A stretch of 64,000 bases of DNA from NCBI RefSeq assembly GCF_900116135.1, contig NZ_FOZX01000007.1, positions 248,001-312,000 of the forward strand, read 5' to 3'. Shown piece after piece: positions 12,807 through 21,744 of the stretch. A program made the translations under genes and the position numbers. The notes beneath the pieces were generated by a model. It made no database searches. It was given only the letters and a program-made list of their open reading frames with translations, and was not told the origin of the DNA. Source of the DNA: Saccharopolyspora flava. Its GTDB lineage: Bacteria; Actinomycetota; Actinomycetes; Mycobacteriales; Pseudonocardiaceae. Numbering within the stretch: position 1 is the first letter of the stretch; every line of letters starts with the position of its first letter.

Positions 12807-14224
12807 CACATCCCGCCGAGGAGTACGACGTGCTGGTCGCCGGAGGTGGTCCGGGCGGGGCGTCCGCGGCGACCTTCGTGGCGATGCAGGGCCACCGGGT
12901 CCTGCTGCTGGAGAAGGAGGAGTTCCCCCGCTACCAGATCGGGGAATCGCTGCTGCCGTCCACCGTGCACGGGATCTGCCGCCTGCTGGGCGTCGCCGAC
13001 CAGGTCCACGAGGCCGGGTTCGTGCGCAAGCGCGGCGGCACCTTCGCCTGGGGCTCCGGTTCCGAGCCGTGGTCGTTCGACTTCGCGCTGTCGGAGAAGT
13101 TCGCCGGGCCGACGTCCTTCGCCTACCAGGTCGAGCGGGCGAAGTTCGACCAGCTGCTGCTGGACAACGCCCGCAGCAAGGGCGTCGAGGTGCGGGAGCG
13201 GTGCGCGGTGAGCGAGGCCGTCGAGGAGGACGGCCGGGTGTGCGGCGTCCGCTACACCGACGCCGACGGCGTCGAGCGCACGGCTCGCGCCCGCTACGTC
13301 GTGGACGCCACCGGCAACTCGAGCAGGCTGCAGCGGGCCGTCGGCGGCGAGCGCCGCTACTCCGAGCACTTCCAGAACCTTGCGCTGTTCGGCTACTTCG
13401 AGGGCGGCAGGCGGCTTCCCGAGCCCAACAGCGGCAACATCACGTGCGTGGCCTTCCCCTCGGGGTGGTTCTGGTACATCCCGCTGAGCGACACGCTCAC
13501 CTCGGTCGGCGCCGTCCTCCGCAAGGACTGCGCGGACCGGGTGCGCGGCGACCGGGCCGAGGCCCTGGGCTCGCTGATCGACGAGTGCCCGATCATCGCC
13601 GACTACCTCTCCGACGCCCAGCGGATCACCGAGGGCCGCTACGGCGAGGTCCGCGTCCGCAAGGACTGGTCGTACCTGCACGACACGTTCTGGCGGCCCG
13701 GCCTGGTGCTGGTCGGCGATGCGGTGGGCTTCATCGACCCGCTGTTCTCCTCGGGCGTGCACATGTCCACCTACAGCGCGCTGCTGGCCGCGCGGTCCCT
13801 CAACACCGCGCTGCGGGGCGAGCTCGACGAGCGGGAGTGCTTCGCCGAGTACGAGGCCCGGTACCGCAAGGAGTACCAGACCTTCCACGACTTCCTGGTC
13901 ACCTTCTACGACGTCAACCGCGACGAGCAGCAGTACTTCGAGGAGGCCAGGCGCGTCACCGGCGATGCCGCGCCCGGCGCGCAGGCGTTCGTCGGCCTGG
14001 TCGGCGGCGGCGCCTCCGACGAGTCGGCGCTGACCTCGGAGTCCTACCGGGACAAGCGCAAGCAGCAGCTGCACGAGCTGTCGCGCGGCGTGCACTGGGA
14101 GGGGCACCGGATCCAGCTGCAGGCGGCCTTCGGCGAGGCCGCCGACGACGTTCCGGTCACCGACGGCGGGCTGATCGCCAGCCTCGACGGCATGCACTGG
14201 GAGCGCAGCGCCGAGCCGGTGTAA
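12803..14224 (+). CDS. Flavin-dependent halogenase, carrier-protein-bound aromatic substrate type
   Basis: The 473-residue protein starts at the ATG that overlaps the TGA of the hydroxylase gene. The N-terminal FAD motif is [26 protein letters not shown] near 13470 is the W-x-W-x-I-P signature of flavin halogenases, followed by the [16 protein letters not shown] segment. From memory the whole length resembles the BhaA/ComH group, which chlorinates tyrosine or hydroxyphenylglycine residues held on peptidyl carrier domains in glycopeptide pathways. FADH2 from a partner reductase is needed; none is visible here. The substrate could be a residue bound to the NRPS or to the upstream A-T-hydroxylase protein, and the translational coupling favours the latter. 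A pyrrole-type substrate is less likely given the length and C-terminal extension. Confidence 0.93.
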   Translation: MTHPAEEYDVLVAGGGPGGASAATFVAMQGHRVLLLEKEEFPRYQIGESLLPSTVHGICRLLGVADQVHEAGFVRKRGGTFAWGSGSEPWSFDFALSEKFAGPTSFAYQVERAKFDQLLLDNARSKGVEVRERCAVSEAVEEDGRVCGVRYTDADGVERTARARYVVDATGNSSRLQRAVGGERRYSEHFQNLALFGYFEGGRRLPEPNSGNITCVAFPSGWFWYIPLSDTLTSVGAVLRKDCADRVRGDRAEALGSLIDECPIIADYLSDAQRITEGRYGEVRVRKDWSYLHDTFWRPGLVLVGDAVGFIDPLFSSGVHMSTYSALLAARSLNTALRGELDERECFAEYEARYRKEYQTFHDFLVTFYDVNRDEQQYFEEARRVTGDAAPGAQAFVGLVGGGASDESALTSESYRDKRKQQLHELSRGVHWEGHRIQLQAAFGEAADDVPVTDGGLIASLDGMHWERSAEPV

Positions 14225-14306
14225 CGGCGGGCAGCGCGGATGCCGGGCGGTGGGCCCGGTCCCTAGCCTCGCGCCGACGGCGCACGCATCCCACGGAGGT
14301 ACCCGC

Positions 14307-15101
14307 ATGGCGTCCCACGTTCGTTACCGCAAGGACGGTCACGTCGCGCGGGTCACCCTCGACCGGCCCGAGGTCCTCAACGCGATGGACCTGCAGATGC
14401 ACGCCGAGCTCGGCGAGGTGTGGGACGACGTGGAGGACGACGACGACGTCCGCGTCGTGGTGCTGGCCGGGGCCGGCGACCGCGCCTTCTCCGTGGGTCA
14501 GGACCTGCGGGAACGCGCCGCGCTCGACGCCGACGGCGCGCAGCGGACGTCCTTCGGCAGCCGCGGCCTGCCGGGCTGGCCGCGGCTGACCGAGCGGTTC
14601 GACCTCACCAAGCCGGTGGTCGCGGCCGCGCGCGGGTACGCGCTCGGGGGCGGGTTCGAGCTGCTGCTGGCGTGCGACATCGTGGTCGCGGCCGACGACG
14701 CGGTCTTCGGCCTGCCCGAGGTGCGGCTGGGGCTGGTTCCCGGTGCGGGCGGTGCTTTCCGGCTGGCGCGCCAGCTGCCGTTGCGCAAGGCGATGGGGCA
14801 CCTGCTGACCGGCAGGCGGATGTCGGCGGCCGAGGCGCACGGGTTCGGCCTGGTGAACGACGTGGTGCCCGCCGAGGAGGTGGACGCGTGCGTGGAGGGC
14901 TGGGTGGCCGACCTGCTGGCGGCGGCCCCGCTGGCGGTGCGCGCGGTCAAGCAGGCCGTGCTGCGGTCGGTGGACATGCCGATCGAGGACGCCTTCGTCG
15001 CCGAGTACCCGGAGGAGACCCGCAGGCGGGCGAGCCGCGACGCCGTGGAGGGACCGCGCGCCTTCGCGGAGAAGCGCGATCCCGCCTGGCGCGGTGAATA
15101 G
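14307..15101 (+). CDS. Enoyl-CoA hydratase/isomerase (crotonase) family protein
   Basis: The 264-residue protein has a GGAGG site 8 bp before its ATG. It has the crotonase pattern: a core after [10 protein letters not shown], an oxyanion-hole segment [14 protein letters not shown], and [21 protein letters not shown] with the conserved glutamate in PEV. It lies 82 bp behind the halogenase on the same strand and may belong to the peptide cluster. DpgB/DpgD crotonases help make dihydroxyphenylglycine in glycopeptide clusters, but no DpgA-type ketosynthase or DpgC oxygenase is in the window, so that role is not supported. A general fatty acid or amino acid catabolic role is equally possible. Confidence 0.88.
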   Translation: MASHVRYRKDGHVARVTLDRPEVLNAMDLQMHAELGEVWDDVEDDDDVRVVVLAGAGDRAFSVGQDLRERAALDADGAQRTSFGSRGLPGWPRLTERFDLTKPVVAAARGYALGGGFELLLACDIVVAADDAVFGLPEVRLGLVPGAGGAFRLARQLPLRKAMGHLLTGRRMSAAEAHGFGLVNDVVPAEEVDACVEGWVADLLAAAPLAVRAVKQAVLRSVDMPIEDAFVAEYPEETRRRASRDAVEGPRAFAEKRDPAWRGE

Positions 15102-15625
15102 CGCGACCCCGCGCAATCGGGTCCCGTTCTCCTCGATTTACCATTGTCGCAACGCGATGTGTGAATTCGCGTCGCGCGCTGAATCGCGGAAGCGCCGATG
15201 GTTTCCATCGCATTGCGCGAATGTGAGTTCTCGCGTCCGAGAATCGATCTTATACCCGCGATCGATTCCGAGGAAGAGGGAAACCATTAGACGTGCGCGG
15301 CTTCAAGGGTCGTGCGCTGGTCCTTCGGGTCGGGTTGGCCTGCGGTTCTCCATTTGATGAACGAGGCGATTACTTTGGGTGATCGAGCGTGCACAATATC
15401 GTTTAGCCGCTTTAGTTCAATGAAAGTACTAGTTTTGCGGCGTTGACTCGACCAGTGGTGTGCGGGTTCGATCGTCATGTCATCCGGAAGTTCCCGACAA
15501 CCTCTCGAATCCGCTTGAATCCGCTCGGTTGGGCGTGAAAGAGGCGCAGGCATGGCGTGGTCCCCTGAAACATCGCTCGGCTCCCCGACGCCGCCGACCG
15601 GCGGCGCTCCCGAGAGGTGCGACCG
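15102..15625. other. Intergenic region, AT-richer, ahead of the LuxR regulator
   Basis: This gap of 524 bp has visibly lower GC than its surroundings, especially 15120-15470. I see no convincing gene in it. A candidate promoter on the + strand is TTGACT (15443-15448), an 18 bp spacer and TTCGAT (15467-15472), about 155 bp before the regulator start. The low GC suggests a regulatory region or a patch of different origin. Confidence 0.5.
15443..15472 (+). promoter_or_regulatory. Candidate promoter for the LuxR-type regulator
   Basis: TTGACT is separated by 18 bp from TTCGAT. The -35 is good and the -10 only fair. It is placed upstream of the regulator and is inferred from sequence alone. Confidence 0.3.
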
Positions 15626-17977
15626 GTGAGGGGCGCGCCGGAAGCCACCGGCGGAGTCCAGACCTGCCGCGCCTGCGGGGGCGAGATCGCCGCGCACTCG
15701 GCGGGCGGACGACGTGAGGCGAAGTTCTGCTCCAACGCCTGCCGGCAGCGCGCCTACCGGCAGCGGGTGTCGGAGAGCAGAGCCGGTGCGGCCTCGACCG
15801 TCGGACTGCTGGAGCAGCTCGGCAGCTTCGTCGGCCGCGAGGACGAACTCCTCGCGCTGAGCCGCTACATCCGCGACGACCGGCTGGTCACCGTCACCGG
15901 CGCCCCCGGCGCGGGCAAGACCCGCCTGGCCGTGGAGGCCGCCGCGGTCGAGCAGCGCCGCGCGCGGCACCACGTCATCTACGTCGAACTCGCCTCGATC
16001 AGCGACCCGGACAAGGTGATGTCCCGAGTCGAAGCGGAGCTCAAGGGCACCGAGCGCGACGGCGACGCCCGGCTGCTGGTGCTGGACAACTGCGAGCACG
16101 TGCTGAGCGGGTGCAGCCGCACCGTCAACGCGATCCTGTCCCGCCACCCCGACCTGCGGGTGCTGGCCACGAGCCGGGAACCGCTGCGCCTGCCCGGCGA
16201 GGTCGTGCACGTCGTGGACGGCCTGCCGTGCGAGGACGCCGACGACGCCGCGGTGCGGCTGTTCGTCGAGCGCGCGGCCGCGGTGGTGCCGGGCTTCGAG
16301 CTCACCGACGACAACGCCGCCGACGTGCGGGAGATCTGCGCCCGCCTCGACGGGCTGCCGCTGATGGTGGAGCTGGCGGCGCTGCGGGTGCGCGCGTTCC
16401 CCGTCGCCGAGATCGTCCGCAGGCTCGGCGACAGCGCCAACCTGCTCACCACCGGCTGGGCGACCGCCCCTCCGCGGCACCAGAGCCTGCGCGCCGCCGT
16501 CGGCTGGAGCTACGACCGGCTCGCCGAACCGGAACGCGCCCTGGCGCGCACGACCTCGGCGCTGCGCGGCGAGTTCGGCGTGACGGCCGCCGCCACGGTC
16601 GCCGCCGCAGCAGGTATCGACGCGGCGGAGGTGCCGGAACTGCTGGCCTCCCTCGAATCGAAGTCGCTGATCGCGGCCGTGCCCGGTTCCGACGAGGCCC
16701 GCTTCCGGATGTCCGGCAGCGTCCGGCACGTCGCCCGCGAGCACCTCGCCGACCGCGACGAGGCCGAACGCGCCCGCGAGCTGCTGGCCGACTGGATCGT
16801 CGCCGCGACCGGTGATTTCGCGCAGCACGGCGTGATGGACGGCGAGACCGCGGACTTCGTCCGGATCGAGCGCGGCCACGTCGAGCAGGTCCTGGGATGG
16901 CTGCGCTCGCGCGGCGACGACCGCGAGCTGCTGCTCGCCGCGGCGGCCGACGCCGCCGACCTGATGAAGGGCAAGCGCCCGACCGCCTCCGGCCGCGCCG
17001 CCGAAGCCCTCGAGTCCGCCAGCGCCGCGAACCTCTACCGGGGCGTCGCGCTGGCCACGGCCGCTGTGGTGTCGGGCGCGGCATCGGATTTCGAGCGGGC
17101 TGAGTGCTTCGCCCGCCAGGCGATCGCGACGTCCTCGGCCGCACCCCACGACTTCCTCACCAGCCGCATGTCGGTGATGGAGTACTTCCTGTCGGCGTCC
17201 TCGACGGACCTGGCCGACCTGCGGGCGCGGCTGCGCGTGAGCACCCAGCTCGGCGACACGATGATCACGGTGCTGTGCCTGTACGCGGCGATGCGCAGCG
17301 TGGTGGCCGACCTGGACCTGCTGGCCCGCCGCTCCTCGGCGGTGCTCGCCGTCCTGGAGCTCGTTCGCGAGTCCGGGCTCACCGGCCCGGCGCGCTGCGC
17401 CGAGTTCGTGCACGGCCTGCTGCTGTGCGAGCAGGAGCGCTACGAGGAGGCCGAGGAGCGGTTCTCCGCGCTGCTCGACGAGAGCGTGACCAGCGTGTTC
17501 GTCGGGTTCGTGTTCACCGCGCTGGGGCGCGCCGAGTACGCCCGCGCGCTGAGCCTGCTGGTGATCGTCGAGGCCAACGGGATCGACGAGTCGGTGACCG
17601 GCATCGAGTGGCTCTCGGAACGGCTGGCCAAGGCGGAAGTCGCCGCGCGCAACGCCCTCTCGGAATCCGCCGCCGAGCAGGCCCTGGCCGCGGGCGAGGC
17701 CCTGAGCGGCGTCGACGCCGTCCGGTTCGCCCGGCGGGAGGCGGCAGGCGACGCGGCCCAGCCGAAGCGGGAGGGCAGGCCGCTGAGCGACCGGGAGCAG
17801 AAGATCGCGAGCCTGGTGGCGAAGGGGCTGACGAACCGGCAGATCGCCGCGCAGATGTACCTGTCGGTGCGGACGGTGGAAACGCACCTGCGCAACATCC
17901 GGACGGCTCGGGGGCTGAACACGCGAGCGCACCTGGCCGCCTGGTACTCCCGCCACTACAAGCAGCAGCGCGTCTGA
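15626..17977 (+). CDS. Large LuxR-family transcriptional regulator with N-terminal Cys motif and NB-ARC/AAA ATPase domain
   Basis: The protein has about 783 residues. The GTG at 15626 is chosen because GAGAGG lies 8 bp upstream; an alternative GTG is at 15617. The N-terminus has a four-cysteine pattern: CRACGG, then about 18 residues, then FCSNACRQRAYRQR. This is a likely small zinc ribbon. A Walker A motif (TGAPGAGKTRLA) and Walker B (LLVLDNCEHV) follow, then a long helical middle region. The C-terminus is a LuxR/FixJ helix-turn-helix (LSDREQKIASLVAKGLTNRQ and SVRTVETHLRNIR). Such regulators often sit in actinomycete antibiotic clusters as activators, so control of the adjacent NRPS genes is likely but not demonstrated. 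The effector is unknown. Confidence 0.9.
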   Translation: MRGAPEATGGVQTCRACGGEIAAHSAGGRREAKFCSNACRQRAYRQRVSESRAGAASTVGLLEQLGSFVGREDELLALSRYIRDDRLVTVTGAPGAGKTRLAVEAAAVEQRRARHHVIYVELASISDPDKVMSRVEAELKGTERDGDARLLVLDNCEHVLSGCSRTVNAILSRHPDLRVLATSREPLRLPGEVVHVVDGLPCEDADDAAVRLFVERAAAVVPGFELTDDNAADVREICARLDGLPLMVELAALRVRAFPVAEIVRRLGDSANLLTTGWATAPPRHQSLRAAVGWSYDRLAEPERALARTTSALRGEFGVTAAATVAAAAGIDAAEVPELLASLESKSLIAAVPGSDEARFRMSGSVRHVAREHLADRDEAERARELLADWIVAATGDFAQHGVMDGETADFVRIERGHVEQVLGWLRSRGDDRELLLAAAADAADLMKGKRPTASGRAAEALESASAANLYRGVALATAAVVSGAASDFERAECFARQAIATSSAAPHDFLTSRMSVMEYFLSASSTDLADLRARLRVSTQLGDTMITVLCLYAAMRSVVADLDLLARRSSAVLAVLELVRESGLTGPARCAEFVHGLLLCEQERYEEAEERFSALLDESVTSVFVGFVFTALGRAEYARALSLLVIVEANGIDESVTGIEWLSERLAKAEVAARNALSESAAEQALAAGEALSGVDAVRFARREAAGDAAQPKREGRPLSDREQKIASLVAKGLTNRQIAAQMYLSVRTVETHLRNIRTARGLNTRAHLAAWYSRHYKQQRV

Positions 17978-18016
17978 TGCGTCCGGTGCGCTGCACTCAG
18001 GTGAGGTGGAACCGTC

Positions 18017-18382
18017 GTGCTTGACACAGCCGCAGGAGCCGAGGTCGTGCGCTCCTACTACGACATGGTGGACCTCGGCGACGTCGAGGGCCTGCTCCAG
18101 CTGTTCAGCGAGAGCGCCGTCTACCGCAGGCCGGGTTACGCGCCGCTGGTCGGCAGGGCGGAGCTGCGCGCGTTCTATGCCTCGCAGCGGGTGATCGACC
18201 ACGGCAGGCACGAGCTGACCGAGCTGGTGTCGGAGCCGGGGAAGGTCGCGGTGCGCGGTACGTTCTCCGGCACGCTCAAGGACCGGAGCACCCTCGACGT
18301 GGACTTCGCGGACTTCTTCGTGCTCGAACCGTCGGGCCGGTTCTCGCGGCGCGACACCTTCTTCTACGTCCCCGCGGTGTGA
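18017..18382 (+). CDS. SnoaL-like/NTF2-fold protein
   Basis: The 121-residue protein starts at GTG with GTGAGGTGG just upstream. The pattern VVRSYYDMVDLGDVEGLLQL, then LVGRAELRAFYASQ and a C-terminal FFVLEPSGRFSRRDTFFY, fits the SnoaL-like polyketide-cyclase/ketosteroid-isomerase fold. These cone-shaped proteins bind small hydrophobic ligands and act as hydroxylases, cyclases or isomerases, or have no known activity. It lies 39 bp behind the LuxR regulator on the same strand and converges on the glycosyltransferase with 23 bp between stops. A tailoring role for the peptide cluster is possible but only by position. Confidence 0.75.
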   Translation: MLDTAAGAEVVRSYYDMVDLGDVEGLLQLFSESAVYRRPGYAPLVGRAELRAFYASQRVIDHGRHELTELVSEPGKVAVRGTFSGTLKDRSTLDVDFADFFVLEPSGRFSRRDTFFYVPAV

Positions 18383-18405
18383 GCGCGACCGCAGCGGCGG
18401 ACCGG

Positions 18406-19605
18406 TCAGCCGGGCAGTTCCGCCTCGACCAGGTCCGCCGCGAGCCGGGACCCGTCGGCGGTCCCGGTCCGCTGCTGCTCGGCGGCGCAGCGGGCGGCCA
18501 CCTCCGGGTCGTCGGCGAGCCGGGCAACGGCGGCGCGCAGCGCCTCCGCGGTCGCCTCGGCGGTGTCGAGGCGTTCGGCGACGCCGAGCCCGACCAGCAG
18601 GTTGGCGTTGTCGAACTGGTCGGCGGCCTGCGGGACGCAGAGCATCGGGGTGCCGGTGGCCAGGCCTTCCTGGGCGCCGCCGGCCCCGGCGTGGGTGATG
18701 AACAGGTCGGCCTGCCGCAGCACGTCCAGCTGCGGGACCCAGGAGTGCACCTCGACGTTGTCCGGTACCGGGCCGAGTTCCCGCTCGGTGACCTGCCTGC
18801 CGACCTGGAGCACCAGGTGCCAGTCGGGCAGCGCGCCGAAGGCGGCGGCGCAGGCCCGGTAGAAACCGGGCTGCTTGGTGAAGTTGGAGCCGAGCGAGAC
18901 CAGCGCGATCCGCTTGCCCTCGGCCCCGGCGGGACGCTGCCACGTGCCCTGGTCGGCCCGGTCGTCCTGGCAGGCTCCGACGAAGCTGTACCGGCGGGTG
19001 TCGACGCGGTCGGCGAAGGGCTGGAGGGCCTGGGGGATGAGCACGAGCGTGCGCGGGGGATGGGACGAGAACTCGTCGGGATCGGTTCCGGCGAGCCCGT
19101 TCTCGGCGAGCCAGGAGTCCCACCGCGCGTAGTGCGCGCGGCCTTCGGGGGAGGCCTTCATCTCCTGCACCAGCTGCGCCCCGATCTCGTCCTGGTAGCC
19201 CTCCCAGGGCACCAGGTTGGGGCAGAACTGCACGTAGGGCACGTCCCAGCGGTGCGCGAGAACCCGTGCGGCCCAACCGGAGATGTCGCTGAGCACCAGG
19301 TCGGGAACGTCGTCGCGGAACAGCGCGTCCAGCTGCGGCAGCGCCTGGATCGCGTCGGTCAGGAACAGCTCGGCGAGTTCGATCCGGGAGCTGCCCCACG
19401 CCTCGGGCGGGTCCCCGGCGGCGGGCAGCGTGGATGTCCACACGCGCGGTTCGGCCCCGGTGGCGCGCACTTTCGCGACGAAGTCCCCTTCGTCCGGGAT
19501 GGCGTAGCTGACCCGGTGGCCGCGCGCGGCCAGCTCCCGCACCGCCCCCAGGCTCGGATTCACATGACCGTGGTGGGCGATGCTCACCATCGCGAGATGG
19601 CTCAT
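18406..19605 (-). CDS. Macrolide-type glycosyltransferase, OleD-like (GT1)
   Basis: The 399-residue protein closely matches my recollection of OleD from Streptomyces antibioticus along its whole length. The N-terminal [20 protein letters not shown] includes the catalytic-base histidine region, followed by [10 protein letters not shown] and [27 protein letters not shown] and the C-terminal donor-site segment [18 protein letters not shown] with DQFDNA are also present. OleD-type enzymes glucosylate macrolides with UDP-glucose and inactivate them, and they accept many other phenolic acceptors. Beside an NRPS/halogenase set it could glycosylate the peptide or serve self-resistance, or be an unrelated macrolide-resistance gene. 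It is divergent from the FkbM gene with 96 bp between starts. Confidence 0.92.
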   Translation of the reverse strand: MSHLAMVSIAHHGHVNPSLGAVRELAARGHRVSYAIPDEGDFVAKVRATGAEPRVWTSTLPAAGDPPEAWGSSRIELAELFLTDAIQALPQLDALFRDDVPDLVLSDISGWAARVLAHRWDVPYVQFCPNLVPWEGYQDEIGAQLVQEMKASPEGRAHYARWDSWLAENGLAGTDPDEFSSHPPRTLVLIPQALQPFADRVDTRRYSFVGACQDDRADQGTWQRPAGAEGKRIALVSLGSNFTKQPGFYRACAAAFGALPDWHLVLQVGRQVTERELGPVPDNVEVHSWVPQLDVLRQADLFITHAGAGGAQEGLATGTPMLCVPQAADQFDNANLLVGLGVAERLDTAEATAEALRAAVARLADDPEVAARCAAEQQRTGTADGSRLAADLVEAELPG

Positions 19606-19701
19606 GCCAGCGACGTTAAGCGAACCGGCGAGCGCCGAACAACTGGCCGTTTCACTAGTTCACGCGCCCGCACGCTGGGAGAACAGGTCGAGGAGGACAT
19701 C

Positions 19702-20472
19702 ATGGCAGAAATCAGGCAGGTCCAGGTCGCCGGCGGTTTCGAGGTCTCGGTGCCGCAGCCGGAGGAGGTGCTGCTCGACGAGATCCAGTTCATCTACAAC
19801 GAGATCTTCGTCGAACGCACCTACCTCCGGCACGGGATCCGGCTCTCCGAGTCGGCGCGGGTCGTGGACGTGGGCGCGAACGTGGGGATGTTCTGCCTGT
19901 TCGTCGCGAAGGAGTTCCCGGGCACCCGGATCCTGGCCTTCGAACCGATCCCCGCGACCCACCGCGCGCTTCGGGAGAACCTGGACCGCCACGGCGTGAG
20001 CGGTGCGGAGGTGGTGCGCGCCGCGCTCGGCAGCCGGCCCGAGGAGCGGGTGACCTTCACGTTCTACCCGGCGCTGCACGGCAATTCGACCCGCTACCCG
20101 GAGCAGAAGAAGATCAACCAGGACCTGATCGTCGAGCAGATCGGCCCGGACGCGGTGGAGCGCATCATGGGCGCCGTCGAGGTGGAGGCCGAGGTCCGGC
20201 GCCTGTCCGACGTCCTGCGCGACTGGGAACCCGAGGGCCGCATCGACCTGCTCAAGGTCGACGTGGAGGGCGCGGAACTGGAGGTCCTGCAAGGCCTCGA
20301 CGAACCGGACTGGCAGCGGATCCAGCAGTGCGTCCTCGAAGTCCAGGACTTCGACGACCGCCTCAACACGATCCTCGAACTCCTCCACACCCACGGCTTC
20401 ACCACCACGGTCGAACCCGCCCCCGACATCCCCGAAACCCTCCGCCAATCCATGGTCTACGCGATCCGGTAG
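19702..20472 (+). CDS. FkbM-family SAM-dependent methyltransferase
   Basis: The 256-residue protein starts at ATG 19702 with GAGGAGG upstream; longer in-frame extensions run antiparallel through the glycosyltransferase and are rejected. The SAM-binding motif is VVDVGANVGMFCLFVAKEF, followed by ILAFEPIPATHRAL and the FkbM hallmark IDLLKVDVEGAELEVLQGL. FkbM enzymes O-methylate secondary metabolites, sugars or lipids. The acceptor cannot be read from sequence. Its position at the edge of the peptide cluster makes a tailoring role plausible. Codon use in the last 150 bp is extremely C-ending, as is typical here. Confidence 0.9.
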   Translation: MAEIRQVQVAGGFEVSVPQPEEVLLDEIQFIYNEIFVERTYLRHGIRLSESARVVDVGANVGMFCLFVAKEFPGTRILAFEPIPATHRALRENLDRHGVSGAEVVRAALGSRPEERVTFTFYPALHGNSTRYPEQKKINQDLIVEQIGPDAVERIMGAVEVEAEVRRLSDVLRDWEPEGRIDLLKVDVEGAELEVLQGLDEPDWQRIQQCVLEVQDFDDRLNTILELLHTHGFTTTVEPAPDIPETLRQSMVYAIR

Positions 20473-20503
20473 AGCTGCTTCCAGCAGCGCGACATCAGTG
20501 CAC

Positions 20504-20522
20504 CTCCGGCGTACGGCCGGAG
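20504..20522. terminator. Bidirectional hairpin between convergent genes
   Basis: CTCCGGC, a 5-nt loop and GCCGGAG form a 7 bp GC stem in the 54 bp between the stops of the FkbM methyltransferase and the GT2 gene. There is no U-run, as is common in actinomycetes. Confidence 0.5.
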
Positions 20523-20526
20523 CCGG

Positions 20527-21744
20527 TCAGGTGCGCGGTAGGTCCCAGACCACTCGTTTCGTGCGCGGGCCCCTCAGGAGTCCGCGGGTTTGGGCGGCGA
20601 TCGCGGCCAGGGCGTTGATGGTCCAGTACGCCAGCGGGTAGAGGGGGAGCAGCGCGCACGCGTAGCCGAGTCGTGGATCGAGGCGCAGGTCGATGGCGGT
20701 GGCGACGGCGAGCTGCAGCATGGCGATCACCGCTATGCCCATGCCCCAGGCCAGCATCCACCGGAACTTGGTGTCGCCGGGGTGCAGGATCCAGTGCGTG
20801 ACCCCGTACGCGGTCGACAGCAGCATGGTCAGCACCCAGATGTAGGACAGCAGGGCTTCGAGGGCGATCGGCCACAGGGCGACGTTGCGGAGTCGGAGCA
20901 CGGTGCGGGCGTGGGAGCGCAGCACCTCTCCCTGGCCGCGGGCCCAGCGGGTGCGCTGCGCCCAGATCGCGCGGACCGTCTCCGGCACCTGCATGCCGAC
21001 CAGGGCGTTGGGCGCGAATCCGGTGAGGTAGCCGGCTTCCAGGAGACGCCAGGTGAGCTCGATGTCCTCGGTGGCCATGCGCGGGTCGTAACCGCCCACG
21101 GCGAGCGCCGCGTCGCGGCGGAAGAGGCCGAGCACACCGGCCACCGTCCCGACGTGACCGGACAGTGCGTGGGTGCGGCGCATGAGCCCGATCAGCGACG
21201 CGGTTTCGAGGATCTGCATGGCCGTGATCACGCGGCCCCGGTTGGTCACGCGCGGGCTGCCCGCGATGGCCGCGTTGCGCGGAGAACGCAGCATCCGGAT
21301 CACGAGGTGCTTCACCGCATCCGGGTGGAGGTGCGTGTCGGCGTCGGTGACCAGCACGAGGTCGTGCTCGGCGCGGCGCATCCCGTCGTTGAGCCGGTCG
21401 GCCTTGCCCAGGTTGACGCCGTCGTCGACCACCGCGATGCGGGGATCGCCGTCCGCTGCCGCGCGGGCCTCGGCCACGGTCCGGTCGCTGGAGCCGTCGT
21501 TGAGGACCAGCACCTCCAAGGAGGGGTAGTCCAGCTCGCGCAGCGCGGCGACGCAGCGGCTGATCACCGCTTCCTCGTTGTAGGCCGGGACGAGCACGGT
21601 CACCCCCGGCCAGCCCTCGGGCGGCCGGACGAGCGGGACGCGCTCGTCGAGCAAGCGGAACAAGGTCCCTACGACCATCCACGCCGCGCTCGTCACGACC
21701 GGGTAGAAGGCGAGGAACACCAGCAGGAGATCAACGGCCCGCAC
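20527..21744 (-). CDS. Membrane glycosyltransferase family 2 (PgaC/chitin-synthase-like processive synthase)
   Basis: The 405-residue protein starts at GTG. An N-terminal membrane helix is followed by a GT2 domain with VTVLVPAYNEEAVI, VLNDGSSD, VTDADTHLHPD (the D-x-D metal site), ATEDIELTWRL and QRTRWARGQ (the Q-x-x-R-W signature of processive synthases). Four or so C-terminal membrane segments begin at LWPIALEALLSYIWVLTMLL. The arrangement matches PgaC/IcaA-type N-acetylglucosamine polymerases and related beta-glycan synthases. It is preceded on the same strand by a short membrane-protein frame overlapping its start by about 14 bp, which resembles a PgaD-like partner but contains a stop codon. 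The sugar donor is not determinable. Confidence 0.88.
   Translation of the reverse strand: MRAVDLLLVFLAFYPVVTSAAWMVVGTLFRLLDERVPLVRPPEGWPGVTVLVPAYNEEAVISRCVAALRELDYPSLEVLVLNDGSSDRTVAEARAAADGDPRIAVVDDGVNLGKADRLNDGMRRAEHDLVLVTDADTHLHPDAVKHLVIRMLRSPRNAAIAGSPRVTNRGRVITAMQILETASLIGLMRRTHALSGHVGTVAGVLGLFRRDAALAVGGYDPRMATEDIELTWRLLEAGYLTGFAPNALVGMQVPETVRAIWAQRTRWARGQGEVLRSHARTVLRLRNVALWPIALEALLSYIWVLTMLLSTAYGVTHWILHPGDTKFRWMLAWGMGIAVIAMLQLAVATAIDLRLDPRLGYACALLPLYPLAYWTINALAAIAAQTRGLLRGPRTKRVVWDLPRT

Noticed and set aside
9516..12809. 1097-codon open frame antiparallel to the A-T-hydroxylase gene
   Set aside because: A mirror frame caused by GC skew at codon positions. The opposite strand encodes an unmistakable A domain and oxygenase.
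14307..15101. Assignment of the crotonase as DpgB/DpgD of dihydroxyphenylglycine synthesis
   Set aside because: No DpgA or DpgC gene is present in the window, and general crotonase motifs do not distinguish the role.
15287..15478. Possible 63-residue minus-strand protein in the AT-rich leader of the LuxR gene
   Set aside because: Codon use is not like the neighbours, there is no ribosome site and no recognisable motif; left as non-coding.
15287..19441. Very long open frame on the minus strand through the LuxR, SnoaL and glycosyltransferase region
   Set aside because: It is Arg/Ala/Gly-rich antisense of strong genes with clear domains. High GC removes stops; no domain is visible in it.
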